Part shown: positions 9,992-22,753 of the stretch, piece by piece
Numbering within the stretch: the stretch's first letter is position 1
Layout: every line of letters starts with the position of its first letter
Assembly: GCA_022496805.1 (NCBI GenBank)
Contig: CM040103.1
Location: 5,598,001 to 5,662,000 of the forward strand
Reading direction: 5' to 3'
Length of the DNA: 64,000 bases
DNA from: Pohlia nutans
Lineage: Eukaryota; Streptophyta; Bryopsida; Bryales; Mniaceae
The notes under the pieces: model-generated
Database searches by the model: none
Seen by the model: only the letters and a program-made list of their open reading frames with translations
What the model was told of the DNA's origin: nothing
Program-made: the position numbers and the translations under genes

Positions 9992-12775
9992 TTAATCTCC
10001 TGGTGAGCCGTTGCTGGCTTTCTGGCATTGGTAATCAGGCCGGGAAGCTGGCATGTCGACATTCGGAGGGCAGAGTGATTGAGGTGGGGGTACCATGCAG
10101 TTGTATTGCAAGCAAACTGCCACACTCGGTGGCAGTGATGCAACTCCAAGAGCTCCAGAATTTGTGAGGTAGTTGTGTTGTAGGTAGAGAGACTGCAGCG
10201 TCGCTTCCTGCATTTTGTTTGCGAAATCCTGAACATAACCAAACCCAAAAAAAAACACTTGTTTAAAAAGCATTATGTATAATCAGTTTGATCTTTGCAA
10301 CAAGGAGTAAACCTTAGAACAATATTCATTCTCGAATCGAAATAGACATGGAAATCACTAGTCTAAAAAGCTCCCCCTATTGGATTTACAAGTTAATTTT
10401 AATCCAACATAACAGTAGATCAATATCAAACCTGTACATCACCACCAAACCAAAAAAAAACGCACACACACACTTGTTTAAAAAGCATTATGAATAATCA
10501 GTTTGATCTTTGCTACGAGGAGTATCAGTAGTAGCAAAGGTGGCACTGCTGAGGGAGATGACCAGGCAAGTTGTGCCCAATTCCACGCATGCATAGTGGT
10601 TTTGCATGGGAATCTCCATGGGGAATGCCACCTTTTCTACTAGTGTAAACCTAACAATATTCTTTCTCAAATTGAAATAGATATGGAAATCACTAGTCTC
10701 AAAAGCTCCACCTATTCGGTTCACAAGTTGATTTTAATCCAACATGACGGTAGATCAATATCGAGATAAAGTTTATGTAATCACTAGTAGAAAAGGTGGC
10801 ACTGTTGAGGGAGATGCCCAGGCAAGTAGTGTCCAGTTCCATGTGATTTTTCCTGGGCATCCACCTTTTCTAGTTGTGAATGTAATGCAATTTCTGGTGT
10901 TAGTAACCCCTAGAGGACCAAGGATTCACAGGTTTAAAATGACAAATTCAATTGACCATATTATGAAAATCATAATTCAGATTCGACCAAATTGTACATC
11001 ACCAGAACTAGTGAAGATCATTGCATGTGTTGGTCAAGAAACAAATAAAATTGTACAAGAGGAAGTCCAAATTGGACCTACTCGAAACTGATAAAAAAAA
11101 CCTGGAGCCCAATTTAGGCTTCCTGGTCCTTTAGGGGTTAACCCAGTGCTACTCTAACAGAACAGTAGTCCAATATCAAGATTATGTCAAATTAACCATT
11201 ACTATCAAGATTGTGTTAAATTAATGGAAGTGCAATGCAATTTATGGCAATAACCTAGTGCTAATCTAATAGAAAATCATTATCGACATAATGTTAGATT
11301 AATGTCAAGTTAGTGTTGACGTAATAGTTGCATCATGTTAATACCAATGACAATGACAATAAGTAAACATCATTTCTCAAACTACTCCCTCTGTCCCATA
11401 ATGACTCGCACGTAGGTTCTGTGAAATCTACCTCAAGAGGTAGATTTCAGAGAACCCACGTGCGAGTCATTATGGGACAGAGGGAGTACCATTTAACCCC
11501 TAAAGGACCATAAGGCCACCAGGTGGATCCTGTTTTTTTCAGTAATTTTAAGTAGGTTTTATGTTAAAAAAATTGTTACTTTAAAAAAATAAAAAATTCA
11601 GCATATGTACTTTTCTTCACTAATTCCAGTGATATAAAATCTTGTCTCATTCAAAATATAATTTTCACGATATGATTGTTTAAACTTGTCAGTTTAAAAC
11701 CATGAATCCTTGGTCCTTTAGGGGTTAACATTAACTCAGATACATGAATCTAATGCTTATAAACATGACATGGTAGAGCAAGGTAAGAATTCCGGACCTG
11801 CGGCACAGTACCAACGAACAAGTTGTTGTTCAAGAACAAGCTCTGAGTCCCAGCCAAGTAGGGCGAAATACTCCCTTGCAGATGATTATGGCTCAAATCC
11901 ACAACAGGAATGGTAACGTAACCCGGAACGCTCACAGCGCCACGAAACTGGTTATGATTCAGCAACAGGAAACTCAAAGGATACTCAAACACGAAGCTGG
12001 GAATCCCTCCGGAAAATTCATTGTAACTCAAGTCCAGGTAACTCAAGCCGCTCATCCCGTCCAGCCCATTCACCGACCCGGAGAATCGGTTCTTCGTCAC
12101 CGACAAATACTCCAGCGTCGTCGGTAACGCCGGAAGCTCCCCGGAAAGATCATTATTCATCACATCGAAATGAATCAACGCCGTTCCCCGCAAGCTCGGA
12201 ATCGGCCCAAAGAATCGGTTATCAGACAACACCAGCACTTTCAAAGCTCCCAAGTTTCCAATTCCTGCAGGAACCTGCCCTTCGAGCTGATTCTTCCGGA
12301 TTTGCAGAGTCTCAAGCATTCTTAAGTTTGTAAACGAGGCGGGGATCCAGCCAGTGAGGTAATTGGGACTGAGTGAGAAAGTTCGGAGGTTTTGTAAGTT
12401 GCCAATGCTGTCAGGGATCGAGCCTCGAAGCGCCCCGCTGGCTATGGTGAGGCTTTGAAGGTAAGTTAGGTCGCCGATTGAAGAAGGCAAGAAGCCTACC
12501 AGGCCTGGAGTTCCCGCTGATGGAGGGCCGAGTGAAAGAGAATACACTCTGTTGAAGCTGTTGATCTTCACGCATTGAACGCCTGCGAATGTCATGCACG
12601 GGTTGATTCGGAGCGCAAATACCCAGGTTGCGAAGAATGATCCCCCTGGTAAGTCGTACATTGCGCTTTTGATGGAGCGGAGCGCTATCATGTCGATCGG
12701 GTGCAGGAGTTGACCTTGAGAAACGAATGTCAACATGGCGAAAGTCAACATCGTCACCATGCTGTTACGCACCAT
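9992..12775 (-). CDS. Secreted leucine-rich-repeat protein, At4g03010-like (2 exons)
   Basis: Exons are 12775-11798 and 10228-9992; the junction CAG|GT...TTCAG|GAT is phase 0 and gives 404 residues. Residues 1-22 are a hydrophobic signal peptide. A plant LRR N-cap follows (DLPGGSFFATW, then DPC-like NPCMTFAGVQC), then about eight to nine LRRs (LxxLxLxxNxLxGxIP type). Exon 2 supplies the C-cap: TLQSLYLQHNYLT, then VCLQYNCMVPP and two further cysteines. There is no transmembrane segment or kinase, so the protein is probably extracellular or in the cell wall. Order and C-cap match the small plant family typified by Arabidopsis At4g03010/At1g03440 (from memory), whose function is poorly known. 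Exon 1 read alone would end in 15 non-LRR residues and lack the C-cap, which supports the intron. The 1,569-bp intron holds at least five transposons. Confidence 0.9.
10256..10766. repeat. Direct duplication inside the LRR intron
   Basis: About 180 bases at 10256-10435 recur at 10471-10766 with point differences. Both copies start at cacttgtttaaaaagcatta and end near gtagatcaatatc. The second copy is longer because it contains the 120-bp CACTA-like element at 10526-10645. Confidence 0.85.
10526..10645. mobile_element. CACTA-like MITE, copy 1 (LRR intron)
   Basis: The ends are CAGTAGTAGCAAAGGTGGC and GCCACCTTTTCTACTAGTG, an imperfect inverted repeat with the CACTA-type terminus slightly decayed. 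The neighbouring duplicate at 10256-10435 lacks it and serves as an empty site. The duplicated target is TA plus one mismatched base. Confidence 0.8.
10782..10878. mobile_element. CACTA-like MITE, copy 2 (LRR intron)
   Basis: It is 97 bp and begins CACTAGTAGAAAAGGTGGC, ending CCACCTTTTCTAGTTGTG. The inner part resembles copy 1 (GAGGGAGATGCCCAGGCA). CACTA ends with short inverted repeats are typical of the EnSpm/CACTA superfamily. Confidence 0.8.
10903..11141. mobile_element. TTAA element, family B copy 1
   Basis: It is 239 bp. The left end is (g)TAACCCCTAGAGGACCAAGG and the right end is TCCTGGTCCTTTAGGGGTTAA. The interior contains the family-B words ATTCAATTGACCATATT and ATCACCAGAACTAGTGAAGA. 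It lies in the LRR intron. Confidence 0.85.
11395..11486. mobile_element. Stowaway-like MITE, near-perfect hairpin
   Basis: The 92-bp element is flanked by TA on both sides. It starts CTCCCTCTGTCCCATAATG and ends with the complement. The whole element folds into a stem of about 45 bp with only a few mismatches. CTCCCTC... ends with a TA target are typical of Stowaway (Tc1/mariner) MITEs. Confidence 0.9.
11493..11728. mobile_element. TTAA element, family B copy 2 (inverted)
   Basis: It is 236 bp, with TTAACCCCTAAAGGACC at the left and CTTGGTCCTTTAGGGGTTAA at the right. It is inverted relative to B copy 1 and starts 7 bp after the Stowaway-like hairpin, 70 bp inside the intron from LRR exon 1. 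Confidence 0.88.
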
Positions 12776-14129
12776 CCTGAAGCTCGCAGAAGATCAATCT
12801 GAAAAACTTCGGAGAAAATCTCGTTGAATCTATCAATTGCTCATCTGTCTTTCATGTCCATGATTCGTAAAGACTGTATGATCGCTGTGTTACTTGTCAA
12901 CGAACACTGGCTCAAGTTGAAGATGATGAACAACCCGTGTGTTTATGACCTCCTCAGAAATGGAGGGCCACCGCTGCACGTAATTGAGCCAACACAACAT
13001 TGAAGGATAGTTGAGCTATGGCGCGAAAAACAGAATGGCAATCACAAAAGAAGTTCTATAGAAGGGGAATGGCCTGATATGGGTATCACTATTATGCATC
13101 TCACATAGTGTCTTCTTAACTCATTTTATGTGTGATAGGAATTCCATCTTTTAACACCATGTATATAGTTGCAGCCATGGTACCTGTAACACCCTCTAAT
13201 TTTTACAATTGCCCAATGTTTTTTTCTTACAAAAAGATATTTCTTGAAAATCACACTATTTTTGGAGGGATATTCATATCATACCATCATCCAGAAGGTA
13301 ATTTCTGCATTGGAGACGCTGTGATTAGGCTGTGAAAGTGAAACGGTGATTCAGATTCGAAGGTGGCAACCCATGGACGGTTACAGAGACTTCGTGAAGG
13401 ACTGATTTACGTTGGGTGACAAGTCTTTCGTGAAGGACTGATTGAGTTTTTCGAGTACACTGTCCGCTTTAAAAATCTGGAAGAATCTATAGGACTAACA
13501 GCTGTTACTGTCTAAGCTTCAGAGAGTACGAGTCGCGAGAGCTTAAAGCTTCCGCATTGTACTGATACCTTTCTTCCAGGACATCAAAGCCTAAGCACCT
13601 TCTATGGACTAGAAACGGTGAAGGAATATCATTACCAACTTCGACATTGCCAATTGAACTTAAGACCTCACACAATTACAACAAAAAGGATTAATGCTGT
13701 GCATACGCATGAATTTTTAAAGCTTGAAAACTTGTTTGATTCCCAATTAGATTGATTCTTGACAGGGGGTTGACCATAGAGACGTACGATTGAGCTAAAA
13801 GAGCTGGCTATTGAATTGAGGTGAACTTACCTTGATCAAATTCAGGGAGTCTGAAATTTGTAAAAATGGAGCTGAGCTTGTGGAAGGTAAACAGGGAACT
13901 CGTGCAAAAACGGTTCTTCAATTCCGATCTGGTATTGATATCCCTCCACAGCTACCTGTACAGAACATACAGCCACAATGGTAGAGGCCAAGCCGTTACC
14001 AAGCTCGACCAATATTTTCTCAAGCAATCCCAAACCTCTCTACAAACGATTTGTTACTATCGCCAGAGCTTCAAGATTAATTATCTCACAAATAATGAAG
14101 CGCTCAGCAATCAGAAAGACAATGCCGGT
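12776..14129. other. Upstream region of the LRR gene
   Basis: It contains the probable promoter and 5' UTR of the minus-strand LRR gene and a small duplicated word TCGTGAAGGACTGATT (13390 and 13428). No other gene is recognised. Confidence 0.5.
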
Positions 14130-14760
14130 TTGGTTACCCAATTGCTTCAAGAGCATTCACTAGAGCCTCAATAACTTTCCAGCTCGCTCAATAACCCAAT
14201 TACCTAAAGAGCTCGAACATCCACTGTAGCTTCAACAACAAGACCTCTCTAACACGAAATCACATCAATTGCTTAATCCACTAACAGCGCCTTCCCTACA
14301 CATTTAGTTACTCAATTACCTGAACAGCAACCTTTATAGCATCAACTACTACCACAGCTTGAACATCAACAACAAAACCTCAAAATCACTCAAACAGCTT
14401 GCGCCTCCACTAAAGCTCGATCGAATAACATCACCTTCCCAACACATTTAGTTACTAAATTATCTGAACAGCCTGAGCTTCAACCTTTACAGCACCAAAT
14501 CGCATCAATTACTACCTCAGCTTGGACATCAACAACAAAACCTCAAAAATCACTCAAATGCTTAAACAGCTTGCGCCTCCACTAGAGCTCGATCGAACAA
14601 CAACACTTTTTCAACACGTTTAGTTACGAAATTGCTTGAACAGCTTGAGCATCCACCAGAACTCAACAACAGCACCAAATCACTCAATTGCTTGAGCATA
14701 GTGGGCATCCACTAGAGTTTCAACAACAACACCGTTTCATCTCATTCACTTATGATCCAA
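14130..14760. repeat. Degenerate tandem array (period about 140-180 bp)
   Basis: The block ACA(C)(A/G)TTTAGTTAC...AATT...CTGAACAGC recurs near 14299, 14440 and 14618. GCGCCTCCACTA(A/G)AGCTCGATCGAA recurs at 14402 and 14573, and CTTG(A/G)ACATCAACAACAAAACC at 14360 and 14522. Smaller words CAATTGCTT and AGCTTGAGC are scattered through it. Confidence 0.8.
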
Positions 14761-15658
14761 GGGCTTTCAATAGTACTTCGACAACATACATAAGCTTACC
14801 CAATTGCTGCAACACGTTGAGCATTCACAGCTACTTTGTCACCAAAACAAGAATGAGCTCCACGATCATTTCGGTAGAGCACACATGCAATGAATGAAGC
14901 GCTGCGGCAGTGATTGATTGAGCATGAGACCGTTTGTAAGTGAGCGTTGAGGAGGTGAAGAAGAAGAGATCTATTGCTAGTAAGCAGACTGAAGCTCAAT
15001 CCCGGCCTGCCTGCCCGTAGAAACGTCACCACATACAGCTGTTGCACGACAGGGGGGTAGTGAGTGCGCCGTCAGAAAGACGGACCTGCACAGTCTATCA
15101 CTGATGAGGGTTAAGTTTTGGCCAGTCCCTTCACTGGCTGGATTGTTGGAAAGCCAAAAACCAAAAAAAATAAAAAATGAAATGGAAAAAAAGCTAATGA
15201 AATTCCTTTTGCTGGTTTCCGTTAGTTGACCTGCTTGATCTCTGACGCTTATGCAGTCTGTGTGCTTTTGCCTGCACATGACTGACGCCCCTGATGAGCT
15301 ACTAACTTATTATGTTGCTTGCCCCACTCACTCAGTGAGTCACCACCCGTTGTAAAGTGGGGAGATGAGTTATGGTATGCGCCTGAGCGTCTTTATTGTG
15401 GCTGGTGCCTGCTCTCTCATTCATTCATTCATTCATTCATTTATTAGTCTCTCTGTGGAGCCTCTCTGGACACGGGACTCAGTCACAAACGGCTTCTGTA
15501 ACTGGCCCTTCTTATAAGCTTAACACAACAGAAATTATAATTGATCACTAGAAGATTACCCATGTACCCATTATAGATTTTGTATTTATTTCGATTTAAT
15601 TGTGTTTTTCCGGGGAAAAGAAATGGAATGTATGAGAGTTCATTGTAGACTTGGATCC
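14761..15658. other. Spacer with (CATT)n microsatellite
   Basis: A CATT run of about six units is at 15418-15442. No gene is recognised. Confidence 0.6.
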
Positions 15659-16247
15659 TTAACCCCTAAACGTCACAGCGTCCAGAAACTGGACGACGAA
15701 TGATTTCAAAGCCTTCTCACGTTCTCATCAACGCTTGGATGATACTCATTCAAATTTTTTGGAGATTCTTCACCAAGTTGTTGTCCTATCTAATGGCTGG
15801 ATTTAGTCATACTAGAGTACATATTTTTCTAAAATTACAAATGTAGAAGTATGTCAAGTCGTTGACCGAGCCAAAATTGCATTGACTCTAGTTCAAAGTG
15901 GAATCGTGAAAAATGAGGTCATAAATTTAAGAAACACAAAAATTTCAAAGTATCACCACGTTTAAGAGTATCTCATTTCAAACTCATTCCAACAAATTTT
16001 ACTCAAAAAATATTGAAATTTAGTTTGTAATCGAATTTACAAGGAATTTTTAATTTTAACTTTCAAAATTTATAATTAAATATTGGTGATTGTATTAGTG
16101 AATGGAACCGTACGGATGGAATCTAAAATTCAAAATCTAGAACTTTCATTTGTATATCAATTCCAGAATATTCTTCTAAATAGTAATTTATAATGCTTTT
16201 TCTCAAATTGTCAATTCCAGGGACACCCTGGTACGTTAAGGGGTTAA
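15659..16247. mobile_element. TTAA element, family J
   Basis: It is 589 bp from TTAACCCCTAAACGTCACAG to CTGGTACGTTAAGGGGTTAA. Its right half resembles inverted family A (AGAGTATCTCATTTCAAACT), so it is a distant relative of A. Confidence 0.82.
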
Positions 16248-16389
16248 ATGTCCCCAGAACTCTATGGTCCATCTTGTATGCTTAAATACAATGGTGACTT
16301 AATCATTAGAGGTATAGGGAGCCCTTTCCGACCAGTATTATACAACAATATTCTATTGTATTTGGCATGGTTTCAACTCTCCTATGGGT

Positions 16390-16931
16390 TTAACCCTTTA
16401 ACGTCCCGATTCAACACTGTTTTCAAAGATTTGTTATAAAATGGTTGATGAAAAACGGAAATGGAGTTGATGTACAAAACAAAGTTGCAAATGTCAATGT
16501 GTAGATAACATCCGTACGGTTGGATTCATCATATTTATTATTAATATTTTTAAAGTAATTTTGCAAGGTTTTCTCTTGAAATTCAATTAAAAATCCAAAA
16601 TTAACACCAAAAAAATAAAAAAAATTGTAATGAAATTAGAATGACATGCACTACGAGATGGTATGGTTTCCATTATTTGATTCTACTTACTATGGAAAAT
16701 CATATTTAAGGTCTTTCTTTTTGAACTAAGATTGAAACTTGACATTAATCACTTTTGTAATTTTTCAAAAATTCACATTATCTTATTTGGAAGATCCATA
16801 CCGTACAAATGGTATTCAATTAGCACAAGAATGAAAAAAAAAGGATGAAAAACATCCGGTACCTACAGAAATCGAGCTGCTCAAATTCATCCGGCGTCCA
16901 GATTCTGGATGCCGGCGCGCTAAAGGGTTAA
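16390..16931. mobile_element. TTAA element, family C copy 1
   Basis: It is 542 bp from TTAACCCTTTAACGTCCCGA to CCGGCGCGCTAAAGGGTTAA. It is inverted relative to 28333-28879, which has nearly the same length. Confidence 0.9.
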
Positions 16932-17065
16932 AATCAAAAGTGAAGTTAAAGTTCATGTTGAAATAATTTCATTGAGCTGTGAGGGTCTCAGTTTGGGACT
17001 TTCTATTTACAATAAATGTCAAATATACGTCAACGTATCTACTATCTCCATCAGTCCTGTACATG

Positions 17066-17641
17066 TTAACTCCTAAACGTCCTCACCTATGTCCAATTTG
17101 GGTAGTTTTGCAAAGATGCGTTACAAAATGCAACTAACATGAATATTTGAAACTTGATGTACAAACAAAAGTTATACATTTTGAAATTTAGATTCAATCT
17201 ATACGGTTAGATCTTTGATTGCTATCACTAATATTTTTCTATAATTTTTGAAACATAAAATAAAAAATTATTTTGTAATTTGATTACGAATAAGATATTG
17301 ACAGTATAGGGATGAAATTTGTTGTGATGTCTTATAATATAATACTCTATGTGTAGTGATTTTTGGAGATTTTTTGGATGCTTGATTTTATGACTTTATT
17401 TTTTCAAGAACACTTTTAGACTAAAATCTTCAAACTTTTGGGTGAAACACTGCAACACAAAATGAGGCATAATTTTTTCAAAAATTGCCTCTTTTTTTAT
17501 CGGATCACACATACACGAAGCTAACTTCCATAAAAAAATCAGTAAAAAAATCACACTACAAAAAGTGCATGACGGATGAGAAATTGCGGATGAAATGTGT
17601 ACATCAAGCAAAATATGCATGGTTGGGCGGTTAGGGGTTAA
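17066..17641. mobile_element. TTAA element, family A copy 3
   Basis: A full-length 576-bp copy from TTAACTCCTAAACGTCCTCA to GTTGGGCGGTTAGGGGTTAA. Confidence 0.92.
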
Positions 17642-17774
17642 AGTACATGGTTTTTTTCCATTCGCACACCCAAAATCTCTTTTAAATACCATTTAAAGCA
17701 TTTTTCTCTTTGTAATTTTCCTTGGTTCTATTCTAAAAATATATAGATGCCTTAAAATATGTTCATTTTGGCAT

Positions 17775-17940
17775 TTTAAAATTCACCATTTTGATTGATC
17801 ATATCGTGAAAGAACATAATTCAAATGTGGTCAAATAAAGAACATTGTATTTGTCAATCAACAAAGAAATAAAATTGGACCAACGAAAGTTTTGAAAATT
17901 TCAAGATTAAATTTGGGTTTCTCGATCTTGTAGGGGTTAA
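17775..17940. mobile_element. TTAA element, family B copy 7 (5' truncated)
   Basis: It has the family-B words TTGATTGATCATATCGTGAA and ACAAAGAAATAAAATTGGAC and ends CTTGTAGGGGTTAA. The left terminus is not recognisable. Confidence 0.7.
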
Positions 17941-17941
17941 A

Positions 17942-19440
17942 TTTTAGAAAATTGATGTTATCGTGGCTGGAATATCGTAGCTGCAGGGCAGCTTCGCCCC
18001 TCCTCTTCCAAATAATTATAAATAAATAGAATAAAATTTCACCAAAGTGAATATTCTTTAAAATCCATCTTCACCCCCTTACGTAAGTCTTTTTAGATTA
18101 TTTTTTTAGCAAAGCTGCCCTAAACCTACGATAGATGAACTTTTTGTATATTTGTACTTTGTCATTGGGAATAGCGGACTTACGTGACCACAAAATAGGG
18201 GACAGTCGAATTTACTCTTGGACTGTGTGGAGCCTATGCACATGTACATAGTACACATGTATTCGTAATTGGACCCCGTGGCCAAATTATAACTGGATCA
18301 TGGGTTAACCAGAAGCATTTAATGCACATTGGATAAAGAGCTTGGAATGATTTGGATTTGAGCGTCCATGGGTTTGCAACAAGATCGAGAATGTGGTAGT
18401 ACACTAGTGTTTTCGGTTGCTAGATGGGTAGATGTTCAACTTACAGTATGTGATGATCATTTGATGCGGAGTGTGCATTAAATGGCAGTTCAAAGCATCA
18501 TGTTTGCCCCCACCGATGTACAATTCACTACCGTCAAGATCGGGAAAAAAAATTATATAAAGAGAAGCAGAATTAATTTTTCAAAAAAAAAAATTATTTT
18601 GTATGGTGAAAACAAGAATATCATAAAACATTCACAAAATTTGACATTTGTTGAAAAAACAACTTTCCAAACAAAATTGATGTTATCGTGGCTGAAAATT
18701 AAATTTTTAGAAAATTGATGTTATCGTATTTACAAGAGGCTTTACTAATAAATAAAAAATTCAAAATATTGAGGTAAAATTCACCACACACACCACTTGA
18801 GACATATGGAGACCAAGTTGGTAGCCCTTCCTCCAACAAATCCTCAATTCACAGATCAGAGTTCCTCTCTTTGTGTTAAAATTCACCCAAATTGGATAAA
18901 AATCGTTCAACTGGATGAAATATTGTTTAAGTGGATGAATGTACCCATGCCATTCACGCACCCACAGTGTATGGTGAATTGGTGATTTCGGCGTAGCAAC
19001 ATGGTGTCCAGCCCCAGCAAGTTATTTTATTAAATTGATAGAATGTGAAAAAAGATACTGTACAGTACTGTAGGCTACTCATGGGTAATTGCCACTTCAT
19101 GAATACCGTAGTGTAATAATAATAATGCCTTTTTTTTCCTTTTTAAATTCATGGAATAATTATAATTGATCACAGGCAGACGGACAGAGCCGGCTAATCA
19201 TAATCACTGCATACAAGTAGGAAAAAAAAGAAGCTTGAGAAGTGCAACATTAAATTGTTGTAAGTGAGCAGTAAAATTCTATTATCGTGTATTAGTATCT
19301 TAGAGTATGGTAGGAATAACAGTACAGTACTAAAATTGGTAAAGTTTATTCCGTTATTTGGTTTAAAATTTAGAAATCGTCATTTTCATAGCCAAATTGG
19401 AAATTAAGAACAAGAAGTTAAAAGTTTCCAAAACACATTA
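17942..19440. other. Spacer with three copies of a short word
   Basis: AAATTGATGTTATCGT occurs at about 17950, 18676 and 18714, the first two followed by GGCTG. No gene is recognised. Confidence 0.55.
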
Positions 19441-19794
19441 GAGTTATCCGTAAACTAAAGGGTTGAGTGGGCCTTAATTTGATTAAAATTTGAAGAAACG
19501 AAAACTATTGAGAGAAGTTCAAAGAAATCAAAAGAATGGGTGAGTGGGATCGGTCTAGGTATATATAGCGAGAATCTATTGTCAGAAAGGGGCTAGCAAT
19601 GACCTTTTTCATGTGTAAAGGTGAATAATAGAAACTTGGGTGAGAAGTTTTTTAGCATCGATTTTGGTGCTTTCAAAGTTTGCATTCGCAATTTTTTTTA
19701 GTGCTCGACACTTGTTCTTTTTTAAGGATTAATGTCACTATTCACTCAAACTACGGTCCACTCACCCACTTTTGAGGGACTTTACGGATAACTC
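19441..19794. mobile_element. H-family MITE copy 1
   Basis: It is 354 bp from GAGTTATCCGTAAACTAAAG to GACTTTACGGATAACTC, flanked by TTA on the left and TATTA on the right. An internal TATATATAGCGAG is conserved with copy 2. Confidence 0.88.
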
Positions 19795-20859
19795 TATTAG
19801 ATGGTGATCTCTTTTCAACCATTGTTTTAAAGTTCAGGACCCATCTAAAATCACAAATAGTCCAAATGGCTTGGATTTGGTATGACAATAGAGTCATTTG
19901 TAAAGTCCCAAAGTAACTTGAGTATTAACCCCTATTCCATAAGATTCCAGGTTGCCAAGCAAAAGAAAGGGTGTTAGAAAATCTCATTTTAGATTTAAAA
20001 AAAAAACCTCTTTCATGCCGTCAAATTCCACAAATATCAGTTCTGCCTTAGCTTTTGTTCCGCGCCAAGGTTTACCAAGCAATAAGTATTGACAGACATG
20101 TGAAGAGTAACAAGTAAATAGTATGGGAGGGCCTCTCCCTCTCAATCATCCAAAAAATTCAAATGGACCAAACACTTGTTGGCTTTTTAATTTTTTTTCT
20201 TCTACTCTTTTGTGGGTAGGGCAGGGTGATACATGTGGATAAATCAATCCTTCAACTCCTCTTTTAAACTCACCTTCTAGTTAATGGTTACACTCAATGG
20301 AGGATTATTGTAGCATTTCCAGAAAAATGGCAACTTAGAACTTAGAACTTAGACCATGAAGGGTCAAGGTTACCAAAAGGGCTATAAAGTCCAAAGTCCA
20401 TGTAATTACTATGGCACCTAAGATTTAATTAATTAATTAATCCCTAACGTCCCTATAGTTACAAGAAAAGAGAAGAGATGGAAGCAATGGGAAGGGTGAA
20501 AGAAAGAGAGAAGGCAAAATCCTACGTTATTTCCAAAATTTCCCTTTTTAGGCACATATTCAAGAAAAATTAGCCTTACTTTTTTTGATGCATGGTCACT
20601 CTTCCTGATCTGAACTTAATTTACACTATGGGAAGTGACCAGGAACTTTAAGAATTACATTTTCATTTATCATGGTCATTAGAAAGTTGAAGTACTATCA
20701 TCAAAATCACAACTAAATGCTAAATAAAATAAACCCAAAACAGTGACAATTTGAACATTGAATGAATAATAACAATAATAATAATATTAAAATTAATAAC
20801 TACAATAATATTTTTATTTTTATTTTTTATTTTTACTTCTTCTACAGGCACTGAAGATT
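19795..20859. other. Spacer with AAT-rich microsatellites
   Basis: AT-rich trinucleotide tracts lie at 20769-20820. No gene is recognised. Confidence 0.5.
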
Positions 20860-21435
20860 TTAACCCCTAAACGTTCTCACCCATTTAAGATTTGGTAGTT
20901 TTTCAAAGATGCATTATAAAATGCAACTAAGAGGGAAATTTTCAAGTTGACAAACGAATAAAAGTTGTACATTATGCATTTTAGATTCTATTCATATAGT
21001 TAGATTTGCGATTTCTATCACCAATATTTGTGTATTCAATTTCAAACTTAAAACTTAACACTCTTTTGTAATATGATTACAATTAAGATATTGACAATTT
21101 ATCAATGAAATTTGTTGTGATAGGTTGAAATGTAATACTCTAAGTGTAGAGATTTTTGGAGTTTTTTTGGTTGCTTAATTTTAGTACTTTACTTTTTCAA
21201 GAGCACTTTTAGATTAAAATTTTCAAAATTTTGGGTGGAACGCTACAACATGAAATGAGGCATAAAAGTTTCACAAATGATCCCTTTTCTAATCGGATCA
21301 CACATGCACAGAGCTAACTTCCCATGAAAATTTCAATAAAAAATCTACACTGCAAAAAGTGCATGATGGATGAGAAAACGAACTTCAAATCCGTACATTA
21401 TGCAAAATATGCATGGTTGGGCGGTTAGGGGTTAA
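20860..21435. mobile_element. TTAA element, family A copy 4 (reference-quality)
   Basis: It is 576 bp, the same length as copy 3. It starts TTAACCCCTAAACGTTCTCA and ends GTTGGGCGGTTAGGGGTTAA. No open frame of note. Confidence 0.93.
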
Positions 21436-22104
21436 CTGGAAACACTTGACCAAGCGGGCAGATGGTCTGACATATGACTGTAAAATACTTATAATTGAAA
21501 TCGACATGAATGACAATCATCCTGGCCGTGATTTGGCCGTGATTCCATGTTGCACACAGTGGCACCTGAAAGCGGATCAAAAAGACTCTAAATGGATCGA
21601 TTGGAAAATTCACGTTTAACCATATTCATACCAGATATTAGCTTCTTGTGACAATGGATTCATAATTTTAGTAAACCCAAAAATCAAATTTTGAGAATTT
21701 CAAGTAAGCCAATGAACAATGAGACACTTGAAATTCAAGTAAGCCAATGAACAATGAGACAGTTGAAATGGTGAGAAATTTCAAGTAAAATACCAATTTC
21801 TTTCAAGATTTACAAGAATTATTGGCTCCGGTTCATTGCCACATTACTAATAGAAAGGGCATTTTTTGGGCACCAAGCTAAAAAAAAAAGGCTAGTTTTT
21901 GGGTGCCAATAGTGACTTTGAGCATAAAATGTTCACTCTATTCCTTGATATCGAAAGACCCATTATTTTTGATGATGCATGAGATGTCCTATACCACCAT
22001 AGCTCCATGATTTCAAACTTATTAGGGAGCAAGTGATTCACTTGTCCTTTGAATCACGCATTCTGTAAAGTATCTTTTCATGTAGATTTATGAGCTGTAA
22101 GTTA
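21436..22104. other. Spacer with a 36-bp tandem duplication
   Basis: AAGCCAATGAACAATGAGAC is repeated at 21707 and 21743. No gene is recognised. Confidence 0.6.
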
Positions 22105-22317
22105 CTCCCTCTGTTTCATAATAAGAGTTGACTTTGCAAAAAAAATTGAGATTTAAGATGGAAATAAAGCCCATGTTGAAAAGAATGAAACGCAATGAAA
22201 ACTTCTAGAATCGTGTATCTCGATAGCAAGAGATGAAAGCAACACAATGAAATGAATGAATGTGAACTCACGCAAGGAAATATGTGGTTTTGGACTCTTC
22301 TTATGAAAGGGAGGGAG
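22105..22317. mobile_element. Stowaway-like MITE copy 2
   Basis: It is 213 bp, CTCCCTCTGTTTCATAATAA at the left and TTCTTATGAAAGGGAGGGAG at the right, with TA before it and TG after it. It shares termini with the hairpin at 11395-11486 but has a longer, non-palindromic middle. Confidence 0.85.
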
Positions 22318-22753
22318 TGTTAATTATGGAGTATGTGCATGCATGATTAATCTTTCCTCGTGGAAACCTTGTGTGGGCTAAGTTTCTGTACTTTGCAGAT
22401 GTGCTACCTGGAATGTACAATGCTGCATGTAACTTAACTTACAGGACATTCTTTGCAGAACAGCTGGGTCTGCACTGAAGAGTGGGTTTGAGAAGGTTAC
22501 TGATTTGCAATGAATCATTTTATTTTTCATTTTATATTTTCATTTTTCATCATAAATATTAATAATAATAATATTATTATTAATGATGAAAGAGAAGGGT
22601 GAAAAGTCCCTTGTTTAGAAGGCACTTGTGTGCATGGGTGAGAGAACTTGGTGTATGTCAAAATAGTTGGTTACACTAGGACTAAGGTAACGACATCTAA
22701 AGGTGATGTTGTTTTGTAAAAGCAACCCTTATCTACAATAGTCTGACAATCCA

